This document shows, one piece after another, positions 25,131-34,083 of a stretch of 64,000 bases of DNA. The notes under the pieces were generated by a model. That model searched no databases and was not told the DNA's origin. It saw only the letters and a list, made by a program, of their open reading frames with translations. Source of the DNA: Streptosporangium oxazolinicum (GTDB taxonomy: Bacteria; Actinomycetota; Actinomycetes; Streptosporangiales; Streptosporangiaceae); NCBI RefSeq assembly GCF_039537505.1, contig NZ_BAABAQ010000011.1, positions 310,001 to 374,000 on the forward strand, in the 5' to 3' direction. Made by a program: the position numbers and the translations under genes. Position 1 is the first letter of the stretch. Every line of letters starts with the position of its first letter.

Positions 25131-26180
25131 TCACGCCCCGCCCCGGGGGTCGCTCGGCCGTGGTGTGGACGGTGTGGACCGATGGCGCCTGCGGTAGGCG
25201 CGTTGCTGGCAGGCCCGCGAGCAGTAGGCGCGGGGGCGGCCCGCCTCCGCCTGGTCCATGCTCGTTCCACACATCACGCATGAAGCAGTTTCGTCACGCT
25301 TTACATCACGCTCACGGACCAGTGCCTCGACGCCGTCCAGGACGCGCCGCAGACCGAACTCGAAGGAGTCTTCCGGCTCGTCGTAGCCGCCCGCCTCCCA
25401 GATGTGGGTCAGCGTGGGGTAAAGGTGGAGCTTCTCGTACAGGGAGCTCCTGGCGCCCCACCACTCCTCCTCGGAGACTCCGGTGTGCCGCTCGACCCTG
25501 GAGATCTCCGCGGCCCTCGCCGCCTCGCTGTCCACGAACCGGCCGACGAGGCCCACCACGGCGATCATCTCGGAGGGTCTCAGGCCGATCCCCGCCACGG
25601 TGCTGAGCGCGTACTCGAAGTGGGCGATGGAGTTCGGGCCGGGAACGTGCCGGGTGCCGCGCGCCCCGGCCAGCCAGGGATGGCGGCGGCACAGGGCCCA
25701 GCCGCGCCGCGCCCACCCCTCGACCGCCTCGCGCCACCCGTGCGGCGCGCCCGCCTCGTCTCTCATCACGCCCGACGAGGTGCCGCCACCCCTCTCCTTC
25801 CTCGCCGCGTCCGCTGAGGCGTCATCACCCACCTCTTTCGTCGCCGCGTCCTTCGAGGCGTCGTCGCCCGTCTCCTTCGTCACCGCGTAGGCCACCCAGC
25901 CGCCCGGTACGGCGTCTGCCGCGACGTCGCCCATCACCGCGTCGCACATCAGGTCGACGAGCTGGGCCTTGCCCGGTACGTGCCGGTACAGCGACATGCT
26001 GGTGAAACCGAGCCGTTCGCCGACCCGGCGCATGGACAACCCCTCGATCCCGTCGACGTCGGCGATCTCGACGGCCGCGCGCACGATCGCGTCGAGGCTC
26101 AGTCCCTGTCTCGGGGTGGCCTCCCGTGGCTCCCGCCACAGCAACTCGACCGTCCGGTCCGGATCCTCCTCGACGGCCAT
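25131..26180 (-). CDS. TetR-family regulator with internal repeats and C-terminal zinc-finger tail
   Basis: 349 residues. The TetR helix-turn-helix is at about 30-75 (AAVEIADVDGIEGLSMRRVGERLGF.. SLYRHVPGKAQL). A TetR C-domain of the tetracyclin-repressor-like type follows after a charged insert at about 100-132 made of two 13-residue repeats (TKETGDDASKDAA and TKEVGDDASADAA). The tail (301-349) has CVMC and YCSRAC, a C-x2-C-x15-C-x3-C zinc-ribbon-like motif, and then QQRAYRRRHR. It is divergent from the beta-helix gene, its likely target. Confidence 0.85.
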   Translation of the reverse strand: MAVEEDPDRTVELLWREPREATPRQGLSLDAIVRAAVEIADVDGIEGLSMRRVGERLGFTSMSLYRHVPGKAQLVDLMCDAVMGDVAADAVPGGWVAYAVTKETGDDASKDAATKEVGDDASADAARKERGGGTSSGVMRDEAGAPHGWREAVEGWARRGWALCRRHPWLAGARGTRHVPGPNSIAHFEYALSTVAGIGLRPSEMIAVVGLVGRFVDSEAARAAEISRVERHTGVSEEEWWGARSSLYEKLHLYPTLTHIWEAGGYDEPEDSFEFGLRRVLDGVEALVRERDVKRDETASCVMCGTSMDQAEAGRPRAYCSRACQQRAYRRRHRSTPSTPRPSDPRGGA

Positions 26181-26219
26181 CCGTCCTCCTCCTTGGGTTT
26201 GACGCCCGACCCTAATATA

Positions 26220-26254
26220 TGTTTATGCTGTATAGCTCTGTTTACATTATAAAC
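26220..26254. promoter_or_regulatory. AT-rich divergent promoter/operator with TGTTTA repeats
   Basis: TGTTTA occurs at 26220-26225 and 26239-26244 (19 bp apart), and GTTTA-CATTA-TAAAC (26240-26254) is an inverted repeat. The region lies just upstream of the beta-helix gene and 40-75 bp from the TetR start, so TetR binding is inferred. Confidence 0.45.
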
Positions 26255-26265
26255 GAGGAGTGTCT

Positions 26266-27978
26266 TTGAAAGAGCTCTACGTCTCTCCCTCCGGTGACGA
26301 CACCTGGCCCGGCACCCGCGAACGGCCCCTCGCGACCCTCACCCACGCCCGTGACCTGGCCCGTGGCACGGGCGCCGTGGTCAACCTGCTGACGGGCACC
26401 CACCGGCTCGCCGAAACGTTCCAGCTCACCGAGGCCGACTCCGGCGTGACCTACCGGGCCGAGGGCGAGGCCGTCGTCAGCGGCGGCCGGAGGATCACCG
26501 GCTGGCGCGAGCGGGACGGCGTCTGGCTGGCCGAGGTCGGCGACCTCGACACCCGCCGGCTCTACATCGACGGCCGCAGGGCCGAGCGGTCCGCGATCGA
26601 CACCGTTCCCGGGAACGCCACCAGAACCGACACGGGTTACGTCACCGACAGCACGGCCCCGCAGAGCTGGGGCAACCCCGGCGACGTCGAGTTCGTCCTG
26701 CGCGGCGTCTACCCGTGGACGGAGGCCCGCCTCGGCGTCGCCGCCGTCGAGGGTGACGAGCACTCCACCACCGTCACCATGGCCCAGCCCGCCTTCGGCT
26801 GGGCGATCGAGCTCTACAACTCGGTCGTCCCGTGGGAGGGCGGCGGCGAGTCCTACGGCCCCGGTCTGCCGACCCGGGTGGAGAACGGCGTGGGCTTCCT
26901 GACCGAACCGGGCACCTTCGCCCTCGACAGGTCCCGCCCCGGCCGCCACGTCCTGCACTACCGGCCGCGTCCCGGCGAGGATCCCGGGCGGACGGAGGTC
27001 GTCGCGCCCGTACTGGAGGAGCTGGTCAAGGTCACCGGCGCCGGCGACGTCGCCTTCCTGGGCATCACCTTCGCCGACGCCACCTGGATGCGGCCGAGCA
27101 GTCCCGAGGGTTTCCTGCACTACCACGGCGCCGGTTACTACGACGGCGGTCCCATCGAGAAGATCTCCTTCGCCGAGGGGGCGTGGGTGACGGTGCCGGG
27201 GGAGTCGCTGACGATCCCCGCGAACGTCGTGTTCGAGGGCACCGAGCGCGTCACGGTCGAAGGCTGCCGCTTCACCAGGCTGGGCGCCACGGCCCTGCGT
27301 CTCTCCGGCGGCACCGGGATCCTAGTGCGGGGCAACGTGTTCGAGGACGTCTGCGGCGGCGGCGTCTCGATCGGTGAGAGCCGTGGCGCCAGGATCGAGA
27401 ACAACTGGGTCCACGACATCGGCGTGGAGTACTCCGGCTCGCCCGGCATCGCGGTGTCCGCGAGCGAGGACTCCACGCTCGCGCACAACCAGGTGAACGA
27501 CGTCCCGCACTGCGGCATCGTGCTCGGCCCCGGCAAGAGCACCCGGGTCATGCGCAACCTCACCTTCAACACGCTGAAGGTGCTGGCCGACGGCGGCGGC
27601 GTCTACCTGTCGGGCCCGCAGGGCGACTCCCACGACAACGGCGCGGTGATCCGAGGCAACGTCGTGCGCGACACCCTCACGCCGTACAACTTCGCGCTCT
27701 ACACCGACTACGGCGCCGCCTGGGTCACCGTCGAGGGCAACGCCGTCCAGCGCGCCGACAACACCGCCACCCTGCAGGTCTGGCCGCCACTGGAGAACGT
27801 CGTCTTCCGCGGCAACGTCTGGGACGCCGACCCCGTGGGCCTGGGCGACCCGCCGGAGGGCGTCACCCTGGAGGACAACGTGACACTGGCCGACGAGAAG
27901 GACTTCGAGGCCCGTACGGCGGACATCGTCGCGCGAGCGGGCCTGGAACCGGGCTACGCCCACCTGCTCGGCCGGTGA
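26266..27978 (+). CDS. Right-handed parallel beta-helix protein
   Basis: 570 residues if started at TTG 26266, five bases after GAGGAG; GTG 26260 overlaps that site. The N-terminus LYVSPSGDDTWPGTRERPLATLTHAR is the usual opening of pectate-lyase-like proteins. Repeated PbH1 coils run through about 325-540 (e.g. VEGCRFTRLGATALRL, ARIENNWVHDIGVEYSG, VIRGNVVRDT). No signal peptide is seen, so it may be cytoplasmic. Likely a polysaccharide lyase or glycosidase relative (GH120/PL-like); substrate unknown. Confidence 0.82.
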   Translation: MKELYVSPSGDDTWPGTRERPLATLTHARDLARGTGAVVNLLTGTHRLAETFQLTEADSGVTYRAEGEAVVSGGRRITGWRERDGVWLAEVGDLDTRRLYIDGRRAERSAIDTVPGNATRTDTGYVTDSTAPQSWGNPGDVEFVLRGVYPWTEARLGVAAVEGDEHSTTVTMAQPAFGWAIELYNSVVPWEGGGESYGPGLPTRVENGVGFLTEPGTFALDRSRPGRHVLHYRPRPGEDPGRTEVVAPVLEELVKVTGAGDVAFLGITFADATWMRPSSPEGFLHYHGAGYYDGGPIEKISFAEGAWVTVPGESLTIPANVVFEGTERVTVEGCRFTRLGATALRLSGGTGILVRGNVFEDVCGGGVSIGESRGARIENNWVHDIGVEYSGSPGIAVSASEDSTLAHNQVNDVPHCGIVLGPGKSTRVMRNLTFNTLKVLADGGGVYLSGPQGDSHDNGAVIRGNVVRDTLTPYNFALYTDYGAAWVTVEGNAVQRADNTATLQVWPPLENVVFRGNVWDADPVGLGDPPEGVTLEDNVTLADEKDFEARTADIVARAGLEPGYAHLLGR

Positions 27979-28410
27979 CCGACGGCGCCCGTACGACGCC
28001 TCCGCCGGTGACCCCGGCGTCCGTACGGGCGCCCCGGCCGGTGATCTCCGCGCTCGTACGGTGGCCGGGGCGGTCGCGGCCCGCCCCGGCGTTTCCCGGT
28101 TCTCCGAGGGCTCCCGGCCGTACGGGAGGTCCCTCTTGGGGAAGCCTTGGGGGCGGCGTGAGCGTGAAGGCGATCCGGGCGCGGTATGAGACGGGTAGTC
28201 CTGGGCCCGCGTGCGGGCACGGGTCACGCCCGTCCGATCGCGAATCGAAGATCGTGATCGGGACACGGTGCGTAAGCAGCTCGACGACCAGAGCGCCGGC
28301 CGGACGTGCCGGCGCTGCCAAGCGGTGACAACCAGACAAACCAATGGGTGATGGCCCCGGCGATGGCTCGTCGAGCCCGGGACCGGCCCGAGCCCTAGGA
28401 GAGTTCAGCC
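27979..28410. other. Intergenic region with probable terminator hairpin
   Basis: GGCGCCCGTACG (27984-27995) and CGTACGGGCGCC (28022-28033) are perfect 12-bp complementary arms directly after the beta-helix gene, a likely terminator without a T-run. The remaining ~370 bases show no gene. TAGGAGAG at about 28396-28403 is the ribosome site of the next gene. Confidence 0.5.
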
Positions 28411-28695
28411 ATGGAGATGCCCGCGGTCAACGAGTGCCAGGTCGAGGCGTGCGCGTACAACACGGAACACGTCTGCCACGCCCTGGCCATCACGGTCGGC
28501 AACAGCAGCCACGCGGAGTGCGAGACCTTCTTCAAGGTCCCGTCGAAGGGCGGCGACCCGGCCGCCACCGGCCGCGTCGGCGCCTGCAAGATGGCCAACT
28601 GCCAGCACAACGTCCAGTACGAGTGCCAGGCATCCGGCATCGTCGTCGGCTACGCGCAGCAGGACATCGACTGCCTCACGTACGCGCCCGCCTAG
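28411..28695 (+). CDS. DUF1540 domain protein (two Cys-rich repeats)
   Basis: 94 residues with two DUF1540 units: CQVEACAYNTEHVCHALAI then ECETF, and CKMANCQHNVQYECQASGI then DCLTY. Each unit has four Cys suited to metal binding. The family is widespread in Gram-positives and actinobacteria, some members being spore-associated; the function is unknown. The gene stands alone with a good ribosome site. Confidence 0.88.
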   Translation: MEMPAVNECQVEACAYNTEHVCHALAITVGNSSHAECETFFKVPSKGGDPAATGRVGACKMANCQHNVQYECQASGIVVGYAQQDIDCLTYAPA

Positions 28696-28935
28696 CGCCG
28701 GGCGGCCCGGTCAGGACGACGGACGCCACGCCCTCGGGAAGACGACGTCGTCCGGACGCCGCTCCTGTTGGCGGCCTTCGCCATAGGCCGGTTGTCCTGT
28801 ACGAAGCCCTCGACAGGCTCGCCACCGGCCGGAAACACCGAAGCCGCCACGGCGATCGATCACCCTGACGGCTTCCTGGATTCCAGGAGCGGACGAGTGT
28901 TCCGCCGGGTGCGGGCCGGGAGGCCGGGCGGGCGC

Positions 28936-30387
28936 TCAGGGCCGGGCGGCCCGGCGGGAGGTGATCACGTCGATGACGGCCACGGCCAGCGCGACCAGCA
29001 CGAAGGCGATGGTGACCAGCAGCGAGTGCCGGAACGCCGTCGCGTAGTCGCCGTGCGAGGAGGCGACCTCGGAGAAGAACACCGAGCCGATCGCCGCGAT
29101 GCCGACGGCGGCGCCGATGCGCTGTCCCGTCTGGAGCACGCCCCCCGCGGCGCCCGCCCTGGGGATCGGCACCTCGGACAGGGTCAGCGTCTGGTTCGGG
29201 GAGATCACCAGGCCGCTGCCCAGCCCGGCGAGGAGCAGCGGCAGCGCGGTGGCCCAGGCCACGTGCGTGCCGGGGACCAGTTCCACGGCGAGCGCGGTGA
29301 CGGCCAGGGAGACCGCGACCGTCACCAGCCCGGCGACCACCAGCGGGCGGCCCAGCCGGGTGACGATCCTGCCGCCGAACAGGGCGGTCACGGCCGACCC
29401 CGCCGCGAACGGCGTGGTCGCCAGCCCCGCCTCCAGGGCCGAGTAGCCCAGGCCGTTCTGCAGGTACAGGGTGAGGATGAAGAAGATCGCGGTGAAGCCC
29501 GCGAAGTAGAGCGCCCCGAGCAGGGCGCCGAGCGCGTACGAGCGCCTGCGGAACAGGGACAGGTCGACGACCGGCTGGTGGTGCCGCCCGTACCGGCGCT
29601 CCCAGGCCGTGAAGGCGGCGAGCACGGCGAGTCCGGCGAGCAGGGCCGGCCACTTCGCCGCGGCGCTCCACTCCTGCCCCTCGACGAGCGGCAGGAGCAC
29701 CAGGACGACGCCGGTGGCGAGCAGCAGCACGCCCACCGGGTCCATGTTCTCCCGGGGGCGCCTCTCGCCCACCGGGGGCCGGATGTAGCGGTACGCCAGG
29801 ACCACGGCCAGGATGCCGATCGGCACGTTGACGTAGAAGACGAGGCGCCACCCGTCGGTGTCGCCGCCGAGGTTGATGAGCATCCCGCCGAGCAGCGGGC
29901 CGATCGCGGTCGAGACGCCGATGACGGTACCCAGCATCCCGAACGCCCTGCCTCGCTCCGCTCCCCGGAAGAGCTGCTGGATCAGCCCGCTCACCTGCGG
30001 GTTGATCACTCCGCCCGCCACCCCCTGCACGAGTCTCGCGATGACCAGCAGGGCCGGGTTCTGGGCGAGCCCGGCCGCCGCGCTGGCCACGGTGAACAGG
30101 ACGACGCCGAAGACGAACGCGTCGCGCCGGCCGTGCATGTCGCCGAACCGCCCGGCGGGGACCAGCACCAGCCCGAAGGTGAGCGCGTACCCGGAGACCA
30201 CCCACTGCAGGGCGCTCTGCGGGGCGTCCAGGCCGGTGCGGATGGAGGGCAGCGCCACGTTGACGATGCTGACGTCGAGCAGGGTCATGAAACCGGCGAC
30301 GAGGCAGACGGTCAGCGCCTTCCAGCGGCGCGGATCCGCTCCCTCGCGGTCCCGGGAGGACGTCACCCTGTCCGGTCCGGTGCTCAT
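28936..30387 (-). CDS. DHA2-type MFS drug exporter (14 helices)
   Basis: 483 residues from ATG 30385-30387; an in-frame GTG at 30477 would add 30 charged residues. Motif A GRFGDMHGRRDAFVFG and the EmrB/QacA signature LLDVSIVNVALPSI in helix 1 and GPLLGGMLIN (motif C) are clear; about 14 hydrophobic segments are present. Such proteins export toxic organic compounds using the proton gradient. No regulator adjoins it. Confidence 0.9.
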   Translation of the reverse strand: MSTGPDRVTSSRDREGADPRRWKALTVCLVAGFMTLLDVSIVNVALPSIRTGLDAPQSALQWVVSGYALTFGLVLVPAGRFGDMHGRRDAFVFGVVLFTVASAAAGLAQNPALLVIARLVQGVAGGVINPQVSGLIQQLFRGAERGRAFGMLGTVIGVSTAIGPLLGGMLINLGGDTDGWRLVFYVNVPIGILAVVLAYRYIRPPVGERRPRENMDPVGVLLLATGVVLVLLPLVEGQEWSAAAKWPALLAGLAVLAAFTAWERRYGRHHQPVVDLSLFRRRSYALGALLGALYFAGFTAIFFILTLYLQNGLGYSALEAGLATTPFAAGSAVTALFGGRIVTRLGRPLVVAGLVTVAVSLAVTALAVELVPGTHVAWATALPLLLAGLGSGLVISPNQTLTLSEVPIPRAGAAGGVLQTGQRIGAAVGIAAIGSVFFSEVASSHGDYATAFRHSLLVTIAFVLVALAVAVIDVITSRRAARP

Positions 30388-30766
30388 CCGGCCGCGTGGG
30401 GGAACGATGCCCCGGCCCCTGGTCGGCTGAGGATCGTCATGACCGCCTCGTTCCCCGTCTCCGGTCGAGCTCTCCACCTTTCAGCAGCGCATACGTACCC
30501 TTTTCCACCTTCCTAATCACAGGTCGCGATCCGAGCCCCGGGAGCGCACCCGCGAGGGCCGGAAATCGGGCGTGCCACGTACGGAAACACGAAAGTACGG
30601 CGGGCGGCTCCGTCGCCGCCCGCCGCACCGGCCCGTCCGGGTATGGCCGATGAATCCCACCCGGACGGTGCGATCACCGTCGACGCGGGGGATCGCCCTG
30701 CGTCACGGGCCCTGCGTCACAGGCATGTGTCACGAGCCCTACGGGCCCTGCGTCACAGGCACTGTG
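30388..30766. other. Intergenic region ending in a 36-bp tandem repeat
   Basis: No gene is seen in the 379 bases. The right end carries the tandem repeat listed at 30706-30777. Confidence 0.5.
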
Positions 30767-30777
30767 TCACGGGCACG
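30706..30777. repeat. 36-bp tandem repeat, two units, at the 3' end of the metalloprotease gene
   Basis: The 20-mer CGGGCCCTGCGTCACAGGCA starts both units (30706 and 30742); a partial third copy (GCCCTGCGTCA) precedes at about 30695. The second unit reaches the last codons and stop of the protease gene. Confidence 0.75.
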
Positions 30778-32374
30778 ACACCTCGCCGCTCGCGGCCGGG
30801 ACGTTCACCGCGCTCCAGGCGGCCTTGACCGCGTTGACCTCGACGCAGCCGCTCGGGAAGAGCGACTTGGCGGCGGTCACGGTGGCCCTGCGCGCCTTCG
30901 CGTGCGTCCACGGGGCGGTCTTGGTGTTCAGCCCGGCCATGTAGATGCGGCCGGCCTTCTGGATGCCGATACCGGTCAGGCTCGTCGGACCCGAGCAGAC
31001 GGAGCTGGCCGGCTTGCCCACCGGGTTGGTGCCCTCGGCGAGCAGGTAGAACCAGTGGTTCTGCGGGCCTGCCGCCGCGTGGACCGCGGTGGAGGGGATG
31101 GACGAGCTGTAGCAGTTCGGGTGCCCCTTGGCCGAGGGGTTGTACATGTTGCGGATCTCACCCGAGCCGGTCAGGTTGACCTCCTCGCCCACCAGGTAGT
31201 CCGGCGGGTCGAGGGCGGCGGGCTGGTTGGCGTAGTGCTCGGTCAGCGCGCCGAAGATGTCGCCGGTCGACTCGTTCAGGCCGCCGGACTCGTTGCCGCT
31301 GCCTCCGCCTCCGCCGCCGGAGGTCTGGAAGATGGCGTGGCCGTACTCGTGGCCGACCACGTCCATCGGGGTGACCTGCTTGGTGTTCGCCTGGTTGCGC
31401 CCGAAGCTGGTGTAGCTGCCGTTCCAGTAGGCGTTGACGGCGGTCAGGCCGACCCGGGCGGGGAAGGCGCCGCCGGAGCCGTTGAACCCGTTGCGGCCCA
31501 GCCAGCCGCTGAGCATGTTCCACTCGGTCTGGGCCGCGTACAGCACGTCGACGCAGGCGGTCTCCAGGTTGGTGCCCGAGCCGTTGCCCCAGGAGTCGTC
31601 GGTCCCGGTGTAGGCGGCGCCGTTCTGGCCGCCGCAGCGCAGGCCGGGGCGGGTGGTGTCGGTCATCGAGTACGAGCTGCCCGAACCCGAGGTCTGGATG
31701 GTCACCGGGTTGCCGTTGTAGTGGCTGTTGCCCGTTCCGGCGCGCACGTCGTCGTAGGAGTCGACGATCGACCCGTCGAGGGCGTCCACGAAGACGTGCA
31801 GGACACTCGGAGCCTCGGCGGTGGCGCCGTTGACGACCACCTCCCAGGCCAGCTTGGGCGTGGTGGTGGTCGCGTGCACGACCAGTTTGGGCGTGGCCAC
31901 GGTCTCCACGACGGGCAGCTGCGCGCGGGCGGTGGCGGCTGCGGTGGCGGCGTCCACCTTGCTCGTGACGCCGACCGTGATCTTGGCCTGCTGGCCCGAG
32001 CTCACGGACCCGACGAGCTCTCCGGCCCTGTCGGTGGCGACGACCACCTCACCGCCGTAGACCGGCAGGCCGCGGTAGGTGCGCGCGTAGGTCAGGTACT
32101 GCAGACCGTACGCGCCGGCGACGCTGTTGCTCAGGGTGAACCTCTCGTTCTGGCCCTTGAGCAGGGTTTCCGACCTGGCGGCGAGGGTCGCGTTGGCGGT
32201 GGCGACCGCGCGGCTGCGCGACTCCGCGTCCGGCGGTGCGAACACCGGCGGCTCGGCGGACGCGGTGCGGGCTGCGGCGGCGTCCGCCGGGGTGGCGGCG
32301 TTCACCGCCGTGGGGGTGGTCATGGCGACGACGGCCAGTACGGCCACGGCGCCAAGCTTGACCTTCGGATTCAC
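30767..32374 (-). CDS. Secreted M4 (thermolysin-like) zinc metalloprotease
   Basis: 535 residues from GTG 32372-32374 (AGGAG ten bases upstream). A signal peptide (KLGAVAVLAVVAMTTPTAVNA) leads into an FTP propeptide (ERFTLSNSVAG...GLQYLTYARTYRGLPVYGGEV) and a PepSY region. The catalytic domain has HEYGH (zinc ligands and Glu), NESTGDIFG (third ligand Glu), and NHWFYLLAEG with the transition-state-side His region. It is an extracellular endopeptidase. Confidence 0.93.
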   Translation of the reverse strand: MNPKVKLGAVAVLAVVAMTTPTAVNAATPADAAAARTASAEPPVFAPPDAESRSRAVATANATLAARSETLLKGQNERFTLSNSVAGAYGLQYLTYARTYRGLPVYGGEVVVATDRAGELVGSVSSGQQAKITVGVTSKVDAATAAATARAQLPVVETVATPKLVVHATTTTPKLAWEVVVNGATAEAPSVLHVFVDALDGSIVDSYDDVRAGTGNSHYNGNPVTIQTSGSGSSYSMTDTTRPGLRCGGQNGAAYTGTDDSWGNGSGTNLETACVDVLYAAQTEWNMLSGWLGRNGFNGSGGAFPARVGLTAVNAYWNGSYTSFGRNQANTKQVTPMDVVGHEYGHAIFQTSGGGGGGSGNESGGLNESTGDIFGALTEHYANQPAALDPPDYLVGEEVNLTGSGEIRNMYNPSAKGHPNCYSSSIPSTAVHAAAGPQNHWFYLLAEGTNPVGKPASSVCSGPTSLTGIGIQKAGRIYMAGLNTKTAPWTHAKARRATVTAAKSLFPSGCVEVNAVKAAWSAVNVPAASGEVSCP

Positions 32375-32849
32375 GCGGGGTGACTCCTCTCGGTGTCCCT
32401 GGGGGGGTAGGAGGGATGCAAGGAGCCCTAAGAGTCCGGGCTCCATAAAGGTGACACCGGGAAGCGCGGGTGGATACCTAACAAAATTCCATAACGTCGT
32501 GATATGGGCTGGTACGCGTATTGGTGTGGATCCTCCGGCAGCGCGCTCACCTGCGCGGGAGCGCCCTCGGGGTCGTGCCTGCCATTCCGCGATTCGGGAA
32601 AATTATCAGAGTCGGGAAGTCTCGCGAGATTGGGTCTTCTCAAGAGCCCGGCCGCGGGTTATCGAGAGCCTTGAACTATCCGGTTACGTCACCTGTTAAA
32701 AGGGCGCCACTCAGGTCAGCCACTTCTCGATGGTCACCCACCTCTCCGCCCACGGCTCCTGACCGCCGGGCGTTCCCCGGACGAACAGGGCGAGGGTCTT
32801 CGCCCCGTTCCGTGGAAAAGCGTGGAGAAGGCTCGCGATACTTGCGGCC
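32375..32849. other. Divergent intergenic region, less GC-rich
   Basis: The 475 bases hold the protease ribosome site and the promoter region of both flanking genes. A weak minus-strand ORF at 32428-32643 has no recognisable protein features. A plus-strand promoter candidate is listed separately. Confidence 0.5.
32671..32699 (+). promoter_or_regulatory. Candidate sigma-70-type promoter
   Basis: TTGAAC (32671-32676), a 17-bp spacer and TGTTAA (32694-32699), 150 bp upstream of the gene at 32850. Confidence 0.4.
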
Positions 32850-33338
32850 ATGGAAATACAGATCACCGACACGGCCGTGGGAGAGCTGACGCTCACGCTG
32901 GATCGGGACGGCGGCAGCATGAGGGTCGAGGGTGACGCGATTCCCACGGTCGTCGTGCGCCGATCGGCGGAAGCCGTCGCGCGGCCGCACATTCCCATCG
33001 GTACCCGGGGGCCCGAACACCTGACCATGACCCTCGACGGCACCGAGGTCCCGCTGCGTCCCGCGCCGGGCCGCGTCACGCGCCACTCCTACCGGGCCGA
33101 GGCGGACCACGCGGGAAGCACCTACACCCTGATCCCCACCTCCGACGTCTCCAGTGGTTTCTTCCGTGGCGAGTACGGTCTCGGGGAGTTCACCACCTTC
33201 GCCGACGGCGAGGTCCGGGCCGGATGGGTCGCTTCGCCGAGCCCGGAGGAGGCCGCCATCGGCTACGCGCTCGCCGCGTGCTTCGGTAGCGGGGCGGAAC
33301 ATCCCCTGCTGGCGCTCCTCGACAACATCGGTTTCTGA
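32850..33338 (+). CDS. Hypothetical protein, 162 aa
   Basis: I do not recognise a family. The sequence is rich in beta-type segments (GELTLTLDRDGGSMRV, HLTMTLDGTEVPLRP, HSYRAEADHAGSTYTLIPT) and ends with a hydrophobic helix (EEAAIGYALAACFGSG). No signal peptide or Cys cluster. It stands alone between the M4 protease and the zinc-finger protein. GC3 bias in this frame supports it being real. Confidence 0.7.
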   Translation: MEIQITDTAVGELTLTLDRDGGSMRVEGDAIPTVVVRRSAEAVARPHIPIGTRGPEHLTMTLDGTEVPLRPAPGRVTRHSYRAEADHAGSTYTLIPTSDVSSGFFRGEYGLGEFTTFADGEVRAGWVASPSPEEAAIGYALAACFGSGAEHPLLALLDNIGF

Positions 33339-33482
33339 ACGATGCCGTCGGACCCGACGTCCTCGGCCGTACGGCGGCCGTGACACTCCGGCGCCCGACC
33401 GGCCGACGCGGTCTCCGACGGGAGGCCGCACGCGGGGAACCGGTTCGAGGGTCACGAGGCCCTCAGGTCCGTCCGCGGGCGC

Positions 33483-34031
33483 TCAGCCGGTGGCGTGTTC
33501 CCAGTAGGGGTCGCGGTAGAGCATGACCGAGGTGCCGCGGAGCAACTCGTCGGGGGCGGAGATCAGCACGAGCTCGCCCCGCGCCTCCAGACCGCGCAGG
33601 ATGTCGCGGACGCGCGGGCCGACCGGCAGGCGGCCCGCCGGGAGGTGGAGGGTCTCGCGAACCAGGTCGGCCACCTGGGAGAGCCGGAACGGCTCGGTGA
33701 GACCGGCGATCAGGCCGCGGACGATCTCAACGGTGATCACCGCCTCGGCCTCGACGTGGGCGAGCTGCCAGGTCAGCTGAGCCTCGCGCCGGCCGGTTCC
33801 GGCGCAGGCGGTGCACTTCTGGGAGAAGCCGGGCACGATGTCCTCGACGGTGGTGCCCAGGCAGGTGGTGCACTGGCCGGTCTCCAATGCGTGCGACTCC
33901 GCCGCCGCCCGGTCGGCCAGCTGCCTGCCGCACATGCACAGATAGATCCGGAACCCGCCGCGCACCAGGACGAGGTCGTCGGCGTCGTCGGGGACCTCTT
34001 CCCACAGGGCGGTGATCGTGTGCTTTCTCAT
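33483..34031 (-). CDS. Hypothetical protein with DnaJ-like cysteine pairs
   Basis: 182 residues. Three Cys pairs, CMCG near 32-35, CTTCLG near 54-59 and CTACAGTG near 73-80, resemble the CxxCxG zinc-binding motifs of DnaJ. The C-terminal half looks like a helical wHTH-type region (SQVADLVRETLHL, RVRDILRGLEARGELVLIS). A nucleic-acid-binding or regulatory role is inferred; no family is recognised. Confidence 0.7.
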   Translation of the reverse strand: MRKHTITALWEEVPDDADDLVLVRGGFRIYLCMCGRQLADRAAAESHALETGQCTTCLGTTVEDIVPGFSQKCTACAGTGRREAQLTWQLAHVEAEAVITVEIVRGLIAGLTEPFRLSQVADLVRETLHLPAGRLPVGPRVRDILRGLEARGELVLISAPDELLRGTSVMLYRDPYWEHATG

Positions 34032-34083
34032 CGTCGTGCGACTCTACCCATTCCGGGCCCATCACGGCCCTGTCCCGCCCCTG

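Noticed and set aside
32428..32643. Minus-strand 71-codon ORF upstream of the M4 protease
   Set aside because: It would occupy the promoter region of the protease and has no family features.
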